Shown piece after piece: positions 32,601 through 39,416 of a stretch of DNA of 64,000 bases (its first letter is position 1; the number at the start of each line of letters is the position of its first letter). Below the pieces are notes generated by a model that saw nothing but the letters and a program-made list of their open reading frames with translations, searched no databases and was not told the DNA's origin. This stretch comes from Miltoncostaea sp036826475. GTDB taxonomy: Bacteria; Actinomycetota; Thermoleophilia; Miltoncostaeales; Miltoncostaeaceae. The position numbers and the translations under genes were made by a program. The DNA is taken from assembly GCA_036826475.1 (NCBI GenBank), contig DAISWG010000004.1, forward strand, positions 27,338 to 91,337. The letters run 5' to 3'.

Positions 32601-34010
32601 ACCATCAAGGCGCACCCGCCCGTCAGCAAGATCTACGCGCAGAAGCTCATCGACGAGGGCCTGCTCACCCGCGAGCAGGTGGACGAGATGATCGGCGCCG
32701 CCGAGCGGCGCATCCGCGAGGCCCACGAGGCCGTCACCACCCGCGGCGAGCTGGGCACCGACCCGCTGGCCGAGGGCGCCCGCCCGGCGGCGACGCGCTC
32801 CGGCCTGAGCACCGCCGTCTCGGCCGAGGTGCTCCGCTCCCTCAACGAGCAGCTGCTGACGGTGCCCGACGGCTTCACCATCCACCCCAAGCTGGTGCCC
32901 CAGCTGGAGCGCCGGCGCGAGGCGCTCGGCGAGGACGGCGGCATCACCTGGGGCCACGCCGAGGCGCTGGCGTTCGCGTCGCTGCTCACCGAGGGCGTGC
33001 CGATCCGCCTGACCGGCCAGGACTCGGCACGCGGCACCTTCAGCCAGCGCCACCTGGAGCTCCACGACGTGGGCGAGGGCGAGACGTGGACGCCGCACAC
33101 CGGCCGCGTCTACACGCCGATGGCCAACCTGCTGCGCGCATCGGGGTCGTTCGAGCTGCACAACAGCCCGCTGTCGGAGGCCGCCGCCGTGGGCTTCGAG
33201 TACGGCTACAGCACCCAGGCGCCCGAGGCGCTCGTGCTCTGGGAGGCGCAGTACGGGGACTTCGCGAACGGCGCCCAGATCATGATCGACCAGTTCATCG
33301 TGTCGGGGCGCGCGAAGTGGGGGGAGACGTCGCGGCTCACGATGCTGCTGCCGCACGGCTACGAGGGCAACGGCCCTGAGCACTCCTCCGCCCGCATCGA
33401 GCGCTTCCTCCAGGCGGCCGCCGAGGACAACATCCGCGTGGCCAACTGCTCCACGGCAGCCAACTACTTCCACCTGCTGCGCAAGCAGGCCCTCACCGAC
33501 CGCCAGCGGCCGCTCATCATCTTCACGCCTAAGAGCCTGCTGCGCGCCAAGGGCGCGTCGTCCACGCTGAAGGACCTCTCGGAGGGCCGCTTCCAGGCCG
33601 TGATCGACGACCCGCGCACCGGCGACCGCGAGGCGATCACCCGCCTGATCCTCTGCAGCGGCAAGGTGTTCCACGACCTCGACTCGCACGCCGGCCGCGA
33701 GGGCGGCACCCACCTCGCCATCGCCCGCGTCGAGATGTTGTACCCCTTCCCGGACGAGGAGGTCGCCGAGCTGATGGCCTCCTTCCCGAACCTGCGCACC
33801 GTCACGTGGGTCCAGGAGGAGCCGCGGAACATGGGGGCGTGGGAGTTCGTCCGGCTCCAGCTCGAGCGGGCTTTGCCCGACGGCGTAGGATTGGAGTACG
33901 TCGGCCGTGCGCGCCGCGCGAGCCCCAGCGAGGGGTATCCGCAGGCCCATCAGGCCGAGCAGGAGCGGCTCCTGGCAGCCGCGTTGGACCCGGATCAGGA
34001 GACGGAATGA
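29607..34010 (+). CDS. Multidomain 2-oxoglutarate dehydrogenase: lipoyl-lipoyl-E3BD-E2 catalytic-E1
   Basis: A 1467-aa polypeptide that combines E2 and E1 of the oxoglutarate dehydrogenase complex. Lipoyl domain 1 (about 8-83; TTDKVDVE, K49) and lipoyl domain 2 (about 137-212; STDKVDLE, K177) are joined by Ala/Pro linkers. A peripheral-subunit binding domain follows (WPEISPVARRLALEHGIDPG, 249-285), then an E2 acyltransferase core (about 320-560; TSTYDHRVIQG with H525), then E1 (about 610-1467) with the ThDP motif GDAAFTGQG (880-888) and NNQIGFTT. Corynebacterium OdhA and Mycobacterium KGD have E2core-E1 but, as I recall, no lipoyl or E3-binding domains. GTG 29607; ATGA overlap with lpdA. Confidence 0.9.
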   Translation: MATTSSQTVKVLLPELGESVTEGVVVEWRVKEGDAVAAGDTLLDVTTDKVDVEVPAPASGTVARIVAAPGETVEVGALLAELSTGNGATPAPDGGNGGAPAAAAEPAAPTAVAEPEAAPAPAPAAAAPAASDEPGRLVPIVLPDMESVTEGTVVEWRVAVGDAVEAEQVLLEVSTDKVDLEVPAPAAGRMASIDVEAGATFTVGQPLGHVEAGAPGAPSAAAPPEQARPEPAAPAGNGQAPSGADLQWPEISPVARRLALEHGIDPGTLTGSGAGGMIRKEDVVAAASGAGAPAAPAAAAPAPPAPAAGEEAVPLRGPAAALAGYMDASLSIPTATTFRTLTVGVLDAQRRTINADLKAAGRSEKLSFTHLIAWAIVKAVQAYPVMGTAFARVDGTPTKLVRGAVNLGLAVDVERKDGSRSLLVPVVRDAAGAGFDGFRAAYDDLVGRTRSGQVKPDELRGASVTLTNPGGLGTVASVPRLMEGQGTIVATGSIAYPPGLGNAHPDTLAALGVEKVMTMTSTYDHRVIQGAESGGFLGEIDRLLAGDAGFYEDVRESLGLSRAADIPAAPAPGPIPLTAAAPAAAPGGVPAVGDAELLAGVAAAMSLVKAHRSHGHLAAQLDPLGAPPPGDPALTPDQVNLSPEIMARIPSSILRIKVPGETFAAALPELRKAYCGTIAYEIEHLSDHQKRLWLRGVIESGRFREPVAGERRVATLERLVEVDAFERFLRRTYLGQKTFSIEGVDALVPFTDHVIELSAAEGTGEVVMGMAHRGRLAFITHVVGRPPESILAEFEGHMAFESGEEDARETAGDVKYHLGAEGTYITRSGRPVTVKLAANPSHLEQVNAVAEGHTRALQTSRTSREARHDPTRAVPVLIHGDAAFTGQGVVAETLNLQALRGYTTGGTVHIIANNQIGFTTDPYDSRSTYHVSDLARGFDIPVIHVNADDIDACISAAQIAVAYRQRYQRDVLINLIGYRRLGHNELDEPAYTQPVMSRTIKAHPPVSKIYAQKLIDEGLLTREQVDEMIGAAERRIREAHEAVTTRGELGTDPLAEGARPAATRSGLSTAVSAEVLRSLNEQLLTVPDGFTIHPKLVPQLERRREALGEDGGITWGHAEALAFASLLTEGVPIRLTGQDSARGTFSQRHLELHDVGEGETWTPHTGRVYTPMANLLRASGSFELHNSPLSEAAAVGFEYGYSTQAPEALVLWEAQYGDFANGAQIMIDQFIVSGRAKWGETSRLTMLLPHGYEGNGPEHSSARIERFLQAAAEDNIRVANCSTAANYFHLLRKQALTDRQRPLIIFTPKSLLRAKGASSTLKDLSEGRFQAVIDDPRTGDREAITRLILCSGKVFHDLDSHAGREGGTHLAIARVEMLYPFPDEEVAELMASFPNLRTVTWVQEEPRNMGAWEFVRLQLERALPDGVGLEYVGRARRASPSEGYPQAHQAEQERLLAAALDPDQETE

Positions 34011-35380
34011 GCGATGGCCCACGGGTCGTCGTGCTGGGCGGTGGCCCGGCCGGCGACGTCGCCGCCCTGCGCGCGGCACAGCTCGGCGCGCAGGTGACCA
34101 TGATCGAGCGCGCGGAGCTGGGCGGGACCTGCCTGAACTGGGGATGCATCCCGACGAAGGCCCTGCTCGCCACCGCCGACCTGCTGCGCCGGGTGCGCCG
34201 CGCCGACGAGTACGGGCTCGTGGTCCCCGAGGTCTCCTTCGACTTCCCGAAGATGATGAGCCGCAAGGAGGACGTGGTCCTCCAGATGCGCAAGGGCGTC
34301 GAGGGCGCGGCCAAGCGCAAGGGGGTGACCGTCGTGAAGGGCGAGGGCCGGGTGGACGGCGACGCGGTCGTGGTGGGCGACGAGCGCATCCCCTACGACC
34401 ACCTGGTGGTCTGCGTCGGCACCGAGCCGGACGGGCTCCCCGGCTACGACATGGACCACCCGGCGGTGCTGACCTCCAACGAGATCCTGCGCCTCGAGTC
34501 GGTGCCCGAGTCGATGATCGTGGTCGGCGGCGGGGTCATCGGCTGCGAGTTCGCCAGCCTGTTCGCCGCCCTCGACACGCAGATCACGATCGTCGAGATC
34601 CTGCCCCGGCTGCTCGCCGGCATCGACGAGCGCACCGCGAAGCAGTTCCAGAAGCTGATGGAGAAGGAGGGCGTCGTCGTCCACCTGGGCCGCCAGGCCC
34701 AGGTCACCGGCTACCGCGACGACGGCGTGACCGTGACCCTCGACGACGGCACCGAGATCTCCGCCGAGAAGCTGCTGGTGTCGGTGGGCCGCAAGTCGCA
34801 GGCCGCGGGGATCGGACTCGAGGAGATCGGGGTCGAGATCACCGAGCGGGGCCACGTGGTGGTGGACGAGTACCTGCGCACCGCCAACCCGAAGGTGTGG
34901 GCGGTGGGCGACTGCATCGGCGGCCTGCAGCTGGCGCACCTCGCGTCCGCCGAGGGCGGCCGCGCGGTCGAGAACGCCCTGACGGACCAGATGATCCCGA
35001 TGGACCGCACCGTGGTGCCGAGCTGCATCTACACCCACCCGGAGATCGCCACCGTCGGCCTCAACGCCGACGCCGCGAAGGAGGCGGGTTACACCGTCAA
35101 GCTCGGCCAGGCCCGGTTCCTCGGCTCGGGCAAGGCGCTCGGCGAGGGCGAGCCCGACGGGTACGCGCAGCTCGTGATGGATGCCGACACCCAGCTGCTG
35201 CTGGGCGCGACGATCATGGGCGTCCACGCGGTCGAGATGATCCACGAGATCGGCGTCGCCATCTCGGACGGCCTCACGGTGCCGGAGCTGGGCGAGATCA
35301 TCCACGCCCACCCGACCGTCTCGGAGATGGTGATGGACGCCGCCCAGCAGGCGGTCGGCGTCGCCCCCTACCTCTCCTAG
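34007..35380 (+). CDS. lpdA: Dihydrolipoamide dehydrogenase (E3)
   Basis: A 457-aa flavoprotein that reoxidises dihydrolipoyl groups with NAD. FAD motif VVVLGGGPAGDVAALRAAQLG (7-27), redox disulfide GGTCLNWGCIPTK (C42, C47), NAD motif MIVVGGGVIGCEFASLFAALD (about 172-192), AVGDCIGG and the C-terminal His-Glu dyad HAHPTVSEM (about 437-445). The length is normal. Its ATG overlaps the TGA of the E2-E1 fusion, so both are made together; the E3-binding domain of the fusion is the expected docking site. Confidence 0.95.
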   Translation: MSDGPRVVVLGGGPAGDVAALRAAQLGAQVTMIERAELGGTCLNWGCIPTKALLATADLLRRVRRADEYGLVVPEVSFDFPKMMSRKEDVVLQMRKGVEGAAKRKGVTVVKGEGRVDGDAVVVGDERIPYDHLVVCVGTEPDGLPGYDMDHPAVLTSNEILRLESVPESMIVVGGGVIGCEFASLFAALDTQITIVEILPRLLAGIDERTAKQFQKLMEKEGVVVHLGRQAQVTGYRDDGVTVTLDDGTEISAEKLLVSVGRKSQAAGIGLEEIGVEITERGHVVVDEYLRTANPKVWAVGDCIGGLQLAHLASAEGGRAVENALTDQMIPMDRTVVPSCIYTHPEIATVGLNADAAKEAGYTVKLGQARFLGSGKALGEGEPDGYAQLVMDADTQLLLGATIMGVHAVEMIHEIGVAISDGLTVPELGEIIHAHPTVSEMVMDAAQQAVGVAPYLS

Positions 35381-35400
35381 GGAACGCTGGGAGCGGCTCG

Positions 35401-35423
35401 GGCCGGCGGCGCTTCCGCCGGCC
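35401..35423 (+). terminator. Hairpin between lpdA and the lipoate-ligase-like gene
   Basis: GGCCGGCGG-CGCTT-CCGCCGGCC, perfect 9-bp stem, 21 bp after the lpdA stop. It could reduce transcription into the downstream gene, or lie within its coding region if that gene starts upstream. Confidence 0.4.
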
Positions 35424-35459
35424 GAGGCCGTCGCCCGGCCCATCGGGCTGCTCGACGGG

Positions 35460-36128
35460 ATGGGCGCCGACGGGCCGCCGGTGCTGTCGTGGTCGACGGT
35501 CACGTCGCCCGGGCTGGTGCTCGGCCGTCACGCCGTCGGCCCCGAGCTGGACCGCGACGCCGTGGCGGCGGATGGCGTGACGGTGCTGACGCGCTCCTCG
35601 GGGGGCGGCCCGGTGCTGTGGGATCGCGACCTGGTGGCGCTGGACGTGGTGCTGCCGCGCGGCCACCGCCTGGCCCTCGACGACGTGGTGGCCGCCTACC
35701 GCTGGCTCGGCGAGGCCCTGGCCGACGCGCTGCGGGCCCTGGGCGTCCCCGGCGTCGAGGTGATCGACGTGGCCCGCGCGCGCGCCGCCACGGCGGCGCC
35801 GGGGCCCGCCGCCGACGCGTGCTTCGGCGGCCTCTCCCCCTGGGAGGTGCTCGCCGGCGGGCGCAAGGTGGTGGGCCTCTCCCAGACCCGGCGCCGGCCG
35901 GGGGCGCTGCTGCAGGCGGGCGTGCCGCTCCGGCTGGACGCCGCGGGCCTCGCCCGGCTGCTGGGCCGGGACGAGGCGTGGGCGGCCGGGCTGGCGGCGA
36001 CGGCCGCCGGCGTCCGGGAGCTCGCGCCGGGCGTGTCGGCCGGCGACGTCGTCGCGGCCGTGGAGGCCGCGATCGCCGCCCGCGAGGGCGTGGAGCTCGG
36101 CGGCGCCCGCACGGAGGGGCCGGGATGA
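35460..36128 (+). CDS. Lipoate-protein ligase A-like (BPL/LplA family) protein
   Basis: 222 aa from ATG 35460. LVLGRHAVGPELDRDAV, TRSSGGGPVLWDRDLVALDVVLP (the GG(R/G)xV nucleotide loop) and GGRKVVGLSQTRRRPGALLQ with the catalytic-type Lys match the LplA/octanoyltransferase superfamily. It would attach lipoate or octanoate to K49/K177 of the fusion two genes upstream. The open frame extends back past 35382 with LplA-like sequence (WERLGPAALPPAEAVARPIG) but no ATG/GTG/TTG, so the true start may be non-canonical or the gene 5'-damaged. An 80-bp gap with a hairpin separates it from lpdA. Confidence 0.75.
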   Translation: MGADGPPVLSWSTVTSPGLVLGRHAVGPELDRDAVAADGVTVLTRSSGGGPVLWDRDLVALDVVLPRGHRLALDDVVAAYRWLGEALADALRALGVPGVEVIDVARARAATAAPGPAADACFGGLSPWEVLAGGRKVVGLSQTRRRPGALLQAGVPLRLDAAGLARLLGRDEAWAAGLAATAAGVRELAPGVSAGDVVAAVEAAIAAREGVELGGARTEGPG

Positions 36129-36320
36129 CCTCCACGCGCCCCGTCGGGCGCGGAGACCGGCTCGCGTGCGCGCACCCGGCGGCGGAGGGCTCGCGCCGGC
36201 GACCGCGAAGGCTCCCGCGCAGGGAGGGGCCGCCACGCCACCGCCCGCGGGGCGCCGCCGGGCGCCGCGATTCCCGGCCGCCGGCCACCCGGCCCGGCGC
36301 GCGCCGGGCGCGGGGCGTCG

Positions 36321-36326
36321 TAGGAT
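36321..36326 (+). promoter_or_regulatory. Leaderless -10 element (TAGGAT)
   Basis: TAGGAT, 7 nt before GTG 36334. Confidence 0.55.
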
Positions 36327-36333
36327 CGCCGCC

Positions 36334-37521
36334 GTGACCGACGAGCGTCAGACCCGCCGGGCGGCCCAGCGGCGCCGCACCCGGCGCCAGCAGCGCACGC
36401 TCCTCGCCCTGGTCGCGGTGATGATCGTGGCGGTCGCCCTCGCGGTCGCGTTCCGCGACGGCGGGGACGGCGGCGGCACGGCCACCGCGCAGACGGCCGC
36501 CCCGGGCGACTCCGGCGACGTGCAGCAGGCCGACGCCGCGGCCCCGCCCGCGCCCCCGGCCGACGACGCGCAGCCCATCGACGTGGCGTACGCGGGCGAC
36601 ACGGTCATGGGGAGCCTGCCGTACGGCCTGCCCGCCGACGGCGGCGCCTCGTTCTTCTCCCAGGTCGACGACCTGCTGACGGGCGACATCGTGCTCGGCA
36701 ACCTGGAGGGCACCCTCACCACACGCGGCAGCTCCAAGTGCGGATCCGGGAGCTCCAACTGCTACGCGTTCCGCACGCCGCCGTCGTACGCCCGGTGGCT
36801 GAAGGACGCCGGGTTCACGGTGATGAACCTGGCGAACAACCACGCCAACGACTTCGGCCCGGTCGGGCTGAGCGACACGGTCGCGGCGCTGCGGCGGGTG
36901 GGCATCCGCAACACGGGCCGGCCCGGCACCCAGGCGACGGTGACCGCCGGCGGCCAGAAGGTGGCGATCCTGGGGTTCGCCTCGTACACGTGGTCGGATC
37001 CGCTCACCGACATCGCCCAGGCGCAGCGCCGGGTGCGGCAGGCGGCGCGGACCGCCCCGATCGTCATCGTGACGTTCCACGGCGGCGCCGAGGGCAGCGA
37101 CAAGACCCGCGTCCCGCAGGGGACCGAGACGTTCCTGGGCGAGAACCGCGGCGACCTGCGCCGCTTCACGCACGCCGTGATCGACGCGGGCGCCGACCTC
37201 GTGGTGGGCAGCGGCCCCCACGTGATGCGCGGGATGGAGCTCTACAAGGATCGCCTGATCGCCTACTCGATGGGCAACTTCGCCGGCTACGCCGTGTTCT
37301 CGCTGGGGGGCGCGCTCTCGACGAGCGGGGTCCTGCAGGTGACCCTGAACCCGGACGGGTCGTTCCGCAGCGGGCGCCTGCGGCCCACCCAGCTCGTGGG
37401 CGAGGGCACGCCGGCCCAGGGCGGGAACGGGGTCGCGATGGTGCGGGCCCTCTCCCAGCAGGACTTCGGCGCGCGCGCGCCGCGCATCGGCGCGAACGGC
37501 GCCATTCGCGCCCGCAACTAA
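36334..37521 (+). CDS. CapA-family (PGA_cap) membrane-anchored protein
   Basis: A 395-aa protein with a basic N-terminus, one transmembrane anchor (TLLALVAVMIVAVALAVAF, about 22-40) and a Pro/Ala linker. The CapA metallophosphoesterase-like domain follows: DVAYAGDTVMGS, IVLGNLEGTLT, VMNLANNHANDFG (about 165-177), VIVTFHGGAEG (H near 248) and GSGPHVMRGMELYKDRLIAYSMGNF. CapA proteins act in poly-gamma-glutamate capsule synthesis, but many stand-alone actinobacterial members have unknown roles; no capB/capC is adjacent. Two Cys (SKCGSGSSNCY) may form a disulfide outside. The start is set by a leaderless TAGGAT. The 205-bp gap upstream (36129-36333) holds only an Arg-rich shadow frame. Confidence 0.85.
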   Translation: MTDERQTRRAAQRRRTRRQQRTLLALVAVMIVAVALAVAFRDGGDGGGTATAQTAAPGDSGDVQQADAAAPPAPPADDAQPIDVAYAGDTVMGSLPYGLPADGGASFFSQVDDLLTGDIVLGNLEGTLTTRGSSKCGSGSSNCYAFRTPPSYARWLKDAGFTVMNLANNHANDFGPVGLSDTVAALRRVGIRNTGRPGTQATVTAGGQKVAILGFASYTWSDPLTDIAQAQRRVRQAARTAPIVIVTFHGGAEGSDKTRVPQGTETFLGENRGDLRRFTHAVIDAGADLVVGSGPHVMRGMELYKDRLIAYSMGNFAGYAVFSLGGALSTSGVLQVTLNPDGSFRSGRLRPTQLVGEGTPAQGGNGVAMVRALSQQDFGARAPRIGANGAIRARN

Positions 37522-37733
37522 GCCCCGCGCGGTCGTCCGAGGTGACGTTCCCGGGTGATGGAGCCCGGACCCCCACCTGCCGTCGTTCGAATGAACATCG
37601 CGGCACGTCCGGATGAACGCCCCGCGACGGGGGTGGGGACCGCGACGGCACCCGGGATATGGGGGTGCCGCCGCCGGTCGCCAGGAGGCCCGCGCCGGCC
37701 CCGGACGGAAGGGGTCCGGGGCCGGGGGCCTGG

Positions 37734-37757
37734 GCGGGCGCCGTGCCGGGCGCCCGC
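37734..37757 (-). terminator. Hairpin downstream of the flavin oxidase gene
   Basis: GCGGGCGCC-GTGCCG-GGCGCCCGC, 9-bp stem in the 247-bp convergent gap 37522-37768, which otherwise shows no gene. Confidence 0.5.
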
Positions 37758-37768
37758 GCGGGGGCGCG

Positions 37769-39127
37769 TTACGCGCCCATGCGGATCGGGTGGTTCGCCC
37801 GCGCCGTGCCGCTCGCGTCGTAGCGGGCCTTGACCTCCTGGAGGCGGGCGTAGGTCCCGGGGGCGTAGGCGGTCCGCGTGTCGGTGCTCGACTCCGCGAA
37901 GTTCAGGTAGCTGCGGCCGCGGCTCCAGGGCTCGAGGGCCGCGACGATGCGGGCGGTGTCCGCCTGGAGCTGGACCATCACCTCGGGCGTGAACGGGATC
38001 CCCACCGCGAACATCGCGTAGCTCGCGTCCAGGTGCGAGAGCGCCCCGTTGCCCGGCTCCGGGCGGGCGAGCGCCCCGCCCAGGTGGCGGATCTCGGCGG
38101 AGAGGACCGTCTCGTTCGACCCCGGGCCGGCCGTGGCGACGAACGCCCGCACCGCCTCGGGGGTCAGGCGGTCGAGCAGGGTGTGGTCCCCGTGGCCGGG
38201 GGTGCGGCCCTCCGGGTCCTGGTGCAGGCGCACCAGCCCCTGAGGCGGCACCTGCGCGAACGTGTCGGCGATCGGGCCGAGCGCCCGCAGCGGGGCCATC
38301 AGGGCGGCGCCGTCCGCCTCGGAGCCCGCGAACGCGGCCTCCACCACCACGATCTTCGCGCCGCGGAACTGCGGCGGGATCGGCTCCATGTCGGGGAGCT
38401 GGAGGATGCGGCCGACCGAGGTCACCTCGTCCGGCGCCGTCCGCGTCCAGGCGGCCCACGCGTTCAGGACCTCCTCGGACCGCTCCCAGGGGAAGATCAG
38501 CCAGCCGGCGTACGCGCTCTCCAGCGGGTACATGCGGAACTCGAGCGCCGTCACCACGCCGAAGTTGCCGCCGCCGCCGCGGATGGCCCAGAACAGGTCG
38601 GGGTGGGTGTCGGCGTCGGCGCGCAGGTGCTCGCCGTCCATCGTCACCAGCTCCACCGCGGTGAGCGAGTTGGTCGCCAGCCCGTGCAGGCGGGCGAGCC
38701 ACCCGATGCCGCCGCCCAGCGAGTAGCCGGACACGCCCACGTCGGGGGACGACCCGTGCAGCACCGCCATGCCGTGGGGGGCGACGGCGTCCACCACCTG
38801 CTCCCACAGCACGCCGCCGCCGGCGCGGGCGACACCGCGCTCCAGATCGACCGAGACCTCGTCCAGGCCGCCCGTCCGCAGCAGCATCGTGTCGGAGAGG
38901 TCGCCCAGCGGGCCGGCGTTGTGGCCGGTGCTCTGGGGGGCGACGCGCATGCCGTGCGCGCGGGCCCAGCGGATCGCCTCGACCACGTCCTCCACCGACG
39001 TCGGCTGGGCGACGGCGGCCGGCATCTGGTCGACGGCGGCGTTCCAGGCCTGGCGGGCCTCGTCCCAGCCGTCGTCGCCGGGCAGCACGACGGAGGCGGG
39101 CACGGTGCGGACGGACATCGTGGTCAT
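37769..39127 (-). CDS. FAD-binding oxidoreductase, PCMH type with berberine-bridge C-terminus
   Basis: A 452-aa flavoenzyme. The PCMH/VAO FAD domain shows AAVAQPTSVEDVVEAIRWAR, VAPQSTGHNAGPLGDLSDT (His available for 8-alpha linkage), GVSGYSLGGGIGWLARLHGLA and LFWAIRGGGGNFGVVTALEF. The C-terminal BBE motif is SYLNFAESSTDTRTAY. No Cys occurs at the second attachment position, so a single covalent flavin link is likely. These oxidise sugars or alcohols with O2; the substrate is unknown. AAGGAG lies 6-7 nt before ATG 39127. The start overlaps the upstream small gene by 4 bp. Confidence 0.88.
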   Translation of the reverse strand: MTTMSVRTVPASVVLPGDDGWDEARQAWNAAVDQMPAAVAQPTSVEDVVEAIRWARAHGMRVAPQSTGHNAGPLGDLSDTMLLRTGGLDEVSVDLERGVARAGGGVLWEQVVDAVAPHGMAVLHGSSPDVGVSGYSLGGGIGWLARLHGLATNSLTAVELVTMDGEHLRADADTHPDLFWAIRGGGGNFGVVTALEFRMYPLESAYAGWLIFPWERSEEVLNAWAAWTRTAPDEVTSVGRILQLPDMEPIPPQFRGAKIVVVEAAFAGSEADGAALMAPLRALGPIADTFAQVPPQGLVRLHQDPEGRTPGHGDHTLLDRLTPEAVRAFVATAGPGSNETVLSAEIRHLGGALARPEPGNGALSHLDASYAMFAVGIPFTPEVMVQLQADTARIVAALEPWSRGRSYLNFAESSTDTRTAYAPGTYARLQEVKARYDASGTARANHPIRMGA

Positions 39128-39333
39128 GAGGACTCCTTCGGGGTCGGAGCGGCGGGCGGGGCGGTCTGCGCGGCCTCGCCGGACGGTGTCAGCAGATCGT
39201 CGATGGCCCCGATCAGGCCGAGCCGGCCGGCGAACTCGCGCCGGACGCCCGACGCGGCGGTGACGGAACCATGCAGGCACTCACGGTCGAGCCAGAGCCG
39301 GAGGACCAGGGTGTGCGACGTGTGCTCGTTCAT
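39124..39333 (-). CDS. Small protein coupled to the flavin oxidase gene, unknown function
   Basis: A 69-aa protein (HTLVLRLWLDRECLHGSVTA start, EFAGRLGLIGAIDDLL centre, Pro/Ala-rich tail). It has no membrane segment. The ATGA overlap with the flavin oxidase and the amphipathic, non-Arg-rich composition support a real gene. The family is not recognised. ATG 39333 is tentative, with no strong ribosome site. Confidence 0.55.
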   Translation of the reverse strand: MNEHTSHTLVLRLWLDRECLHGSVTAASGVRREFAGRLGLIGAIDDLLTPSGEAAQTAPPAAPTPKESS

Positions 39334-39416
39334 GGCGGCCAGGTTCGCCGCCCGGCGCCGCGGGGCCATCGTGGGTCGACCCCCAACCCGACCCCAGTCT
39401 TCGGGGGGTGGGTTCC

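Noticed and set aside
31566..34079. 837-aa open frame antisense to the E1 domain
   Set aside because: His/Val/Gly/Arg-rich shadow of a well-supported gene.
36125..36337. 70-codon frame overlapping the LplA-like stop by ATGA
   Set aside because: The product is almost all Arg/Pro/Gly/Ala and has no ribosome site; it looks like a shadow despite the tempting overlap.
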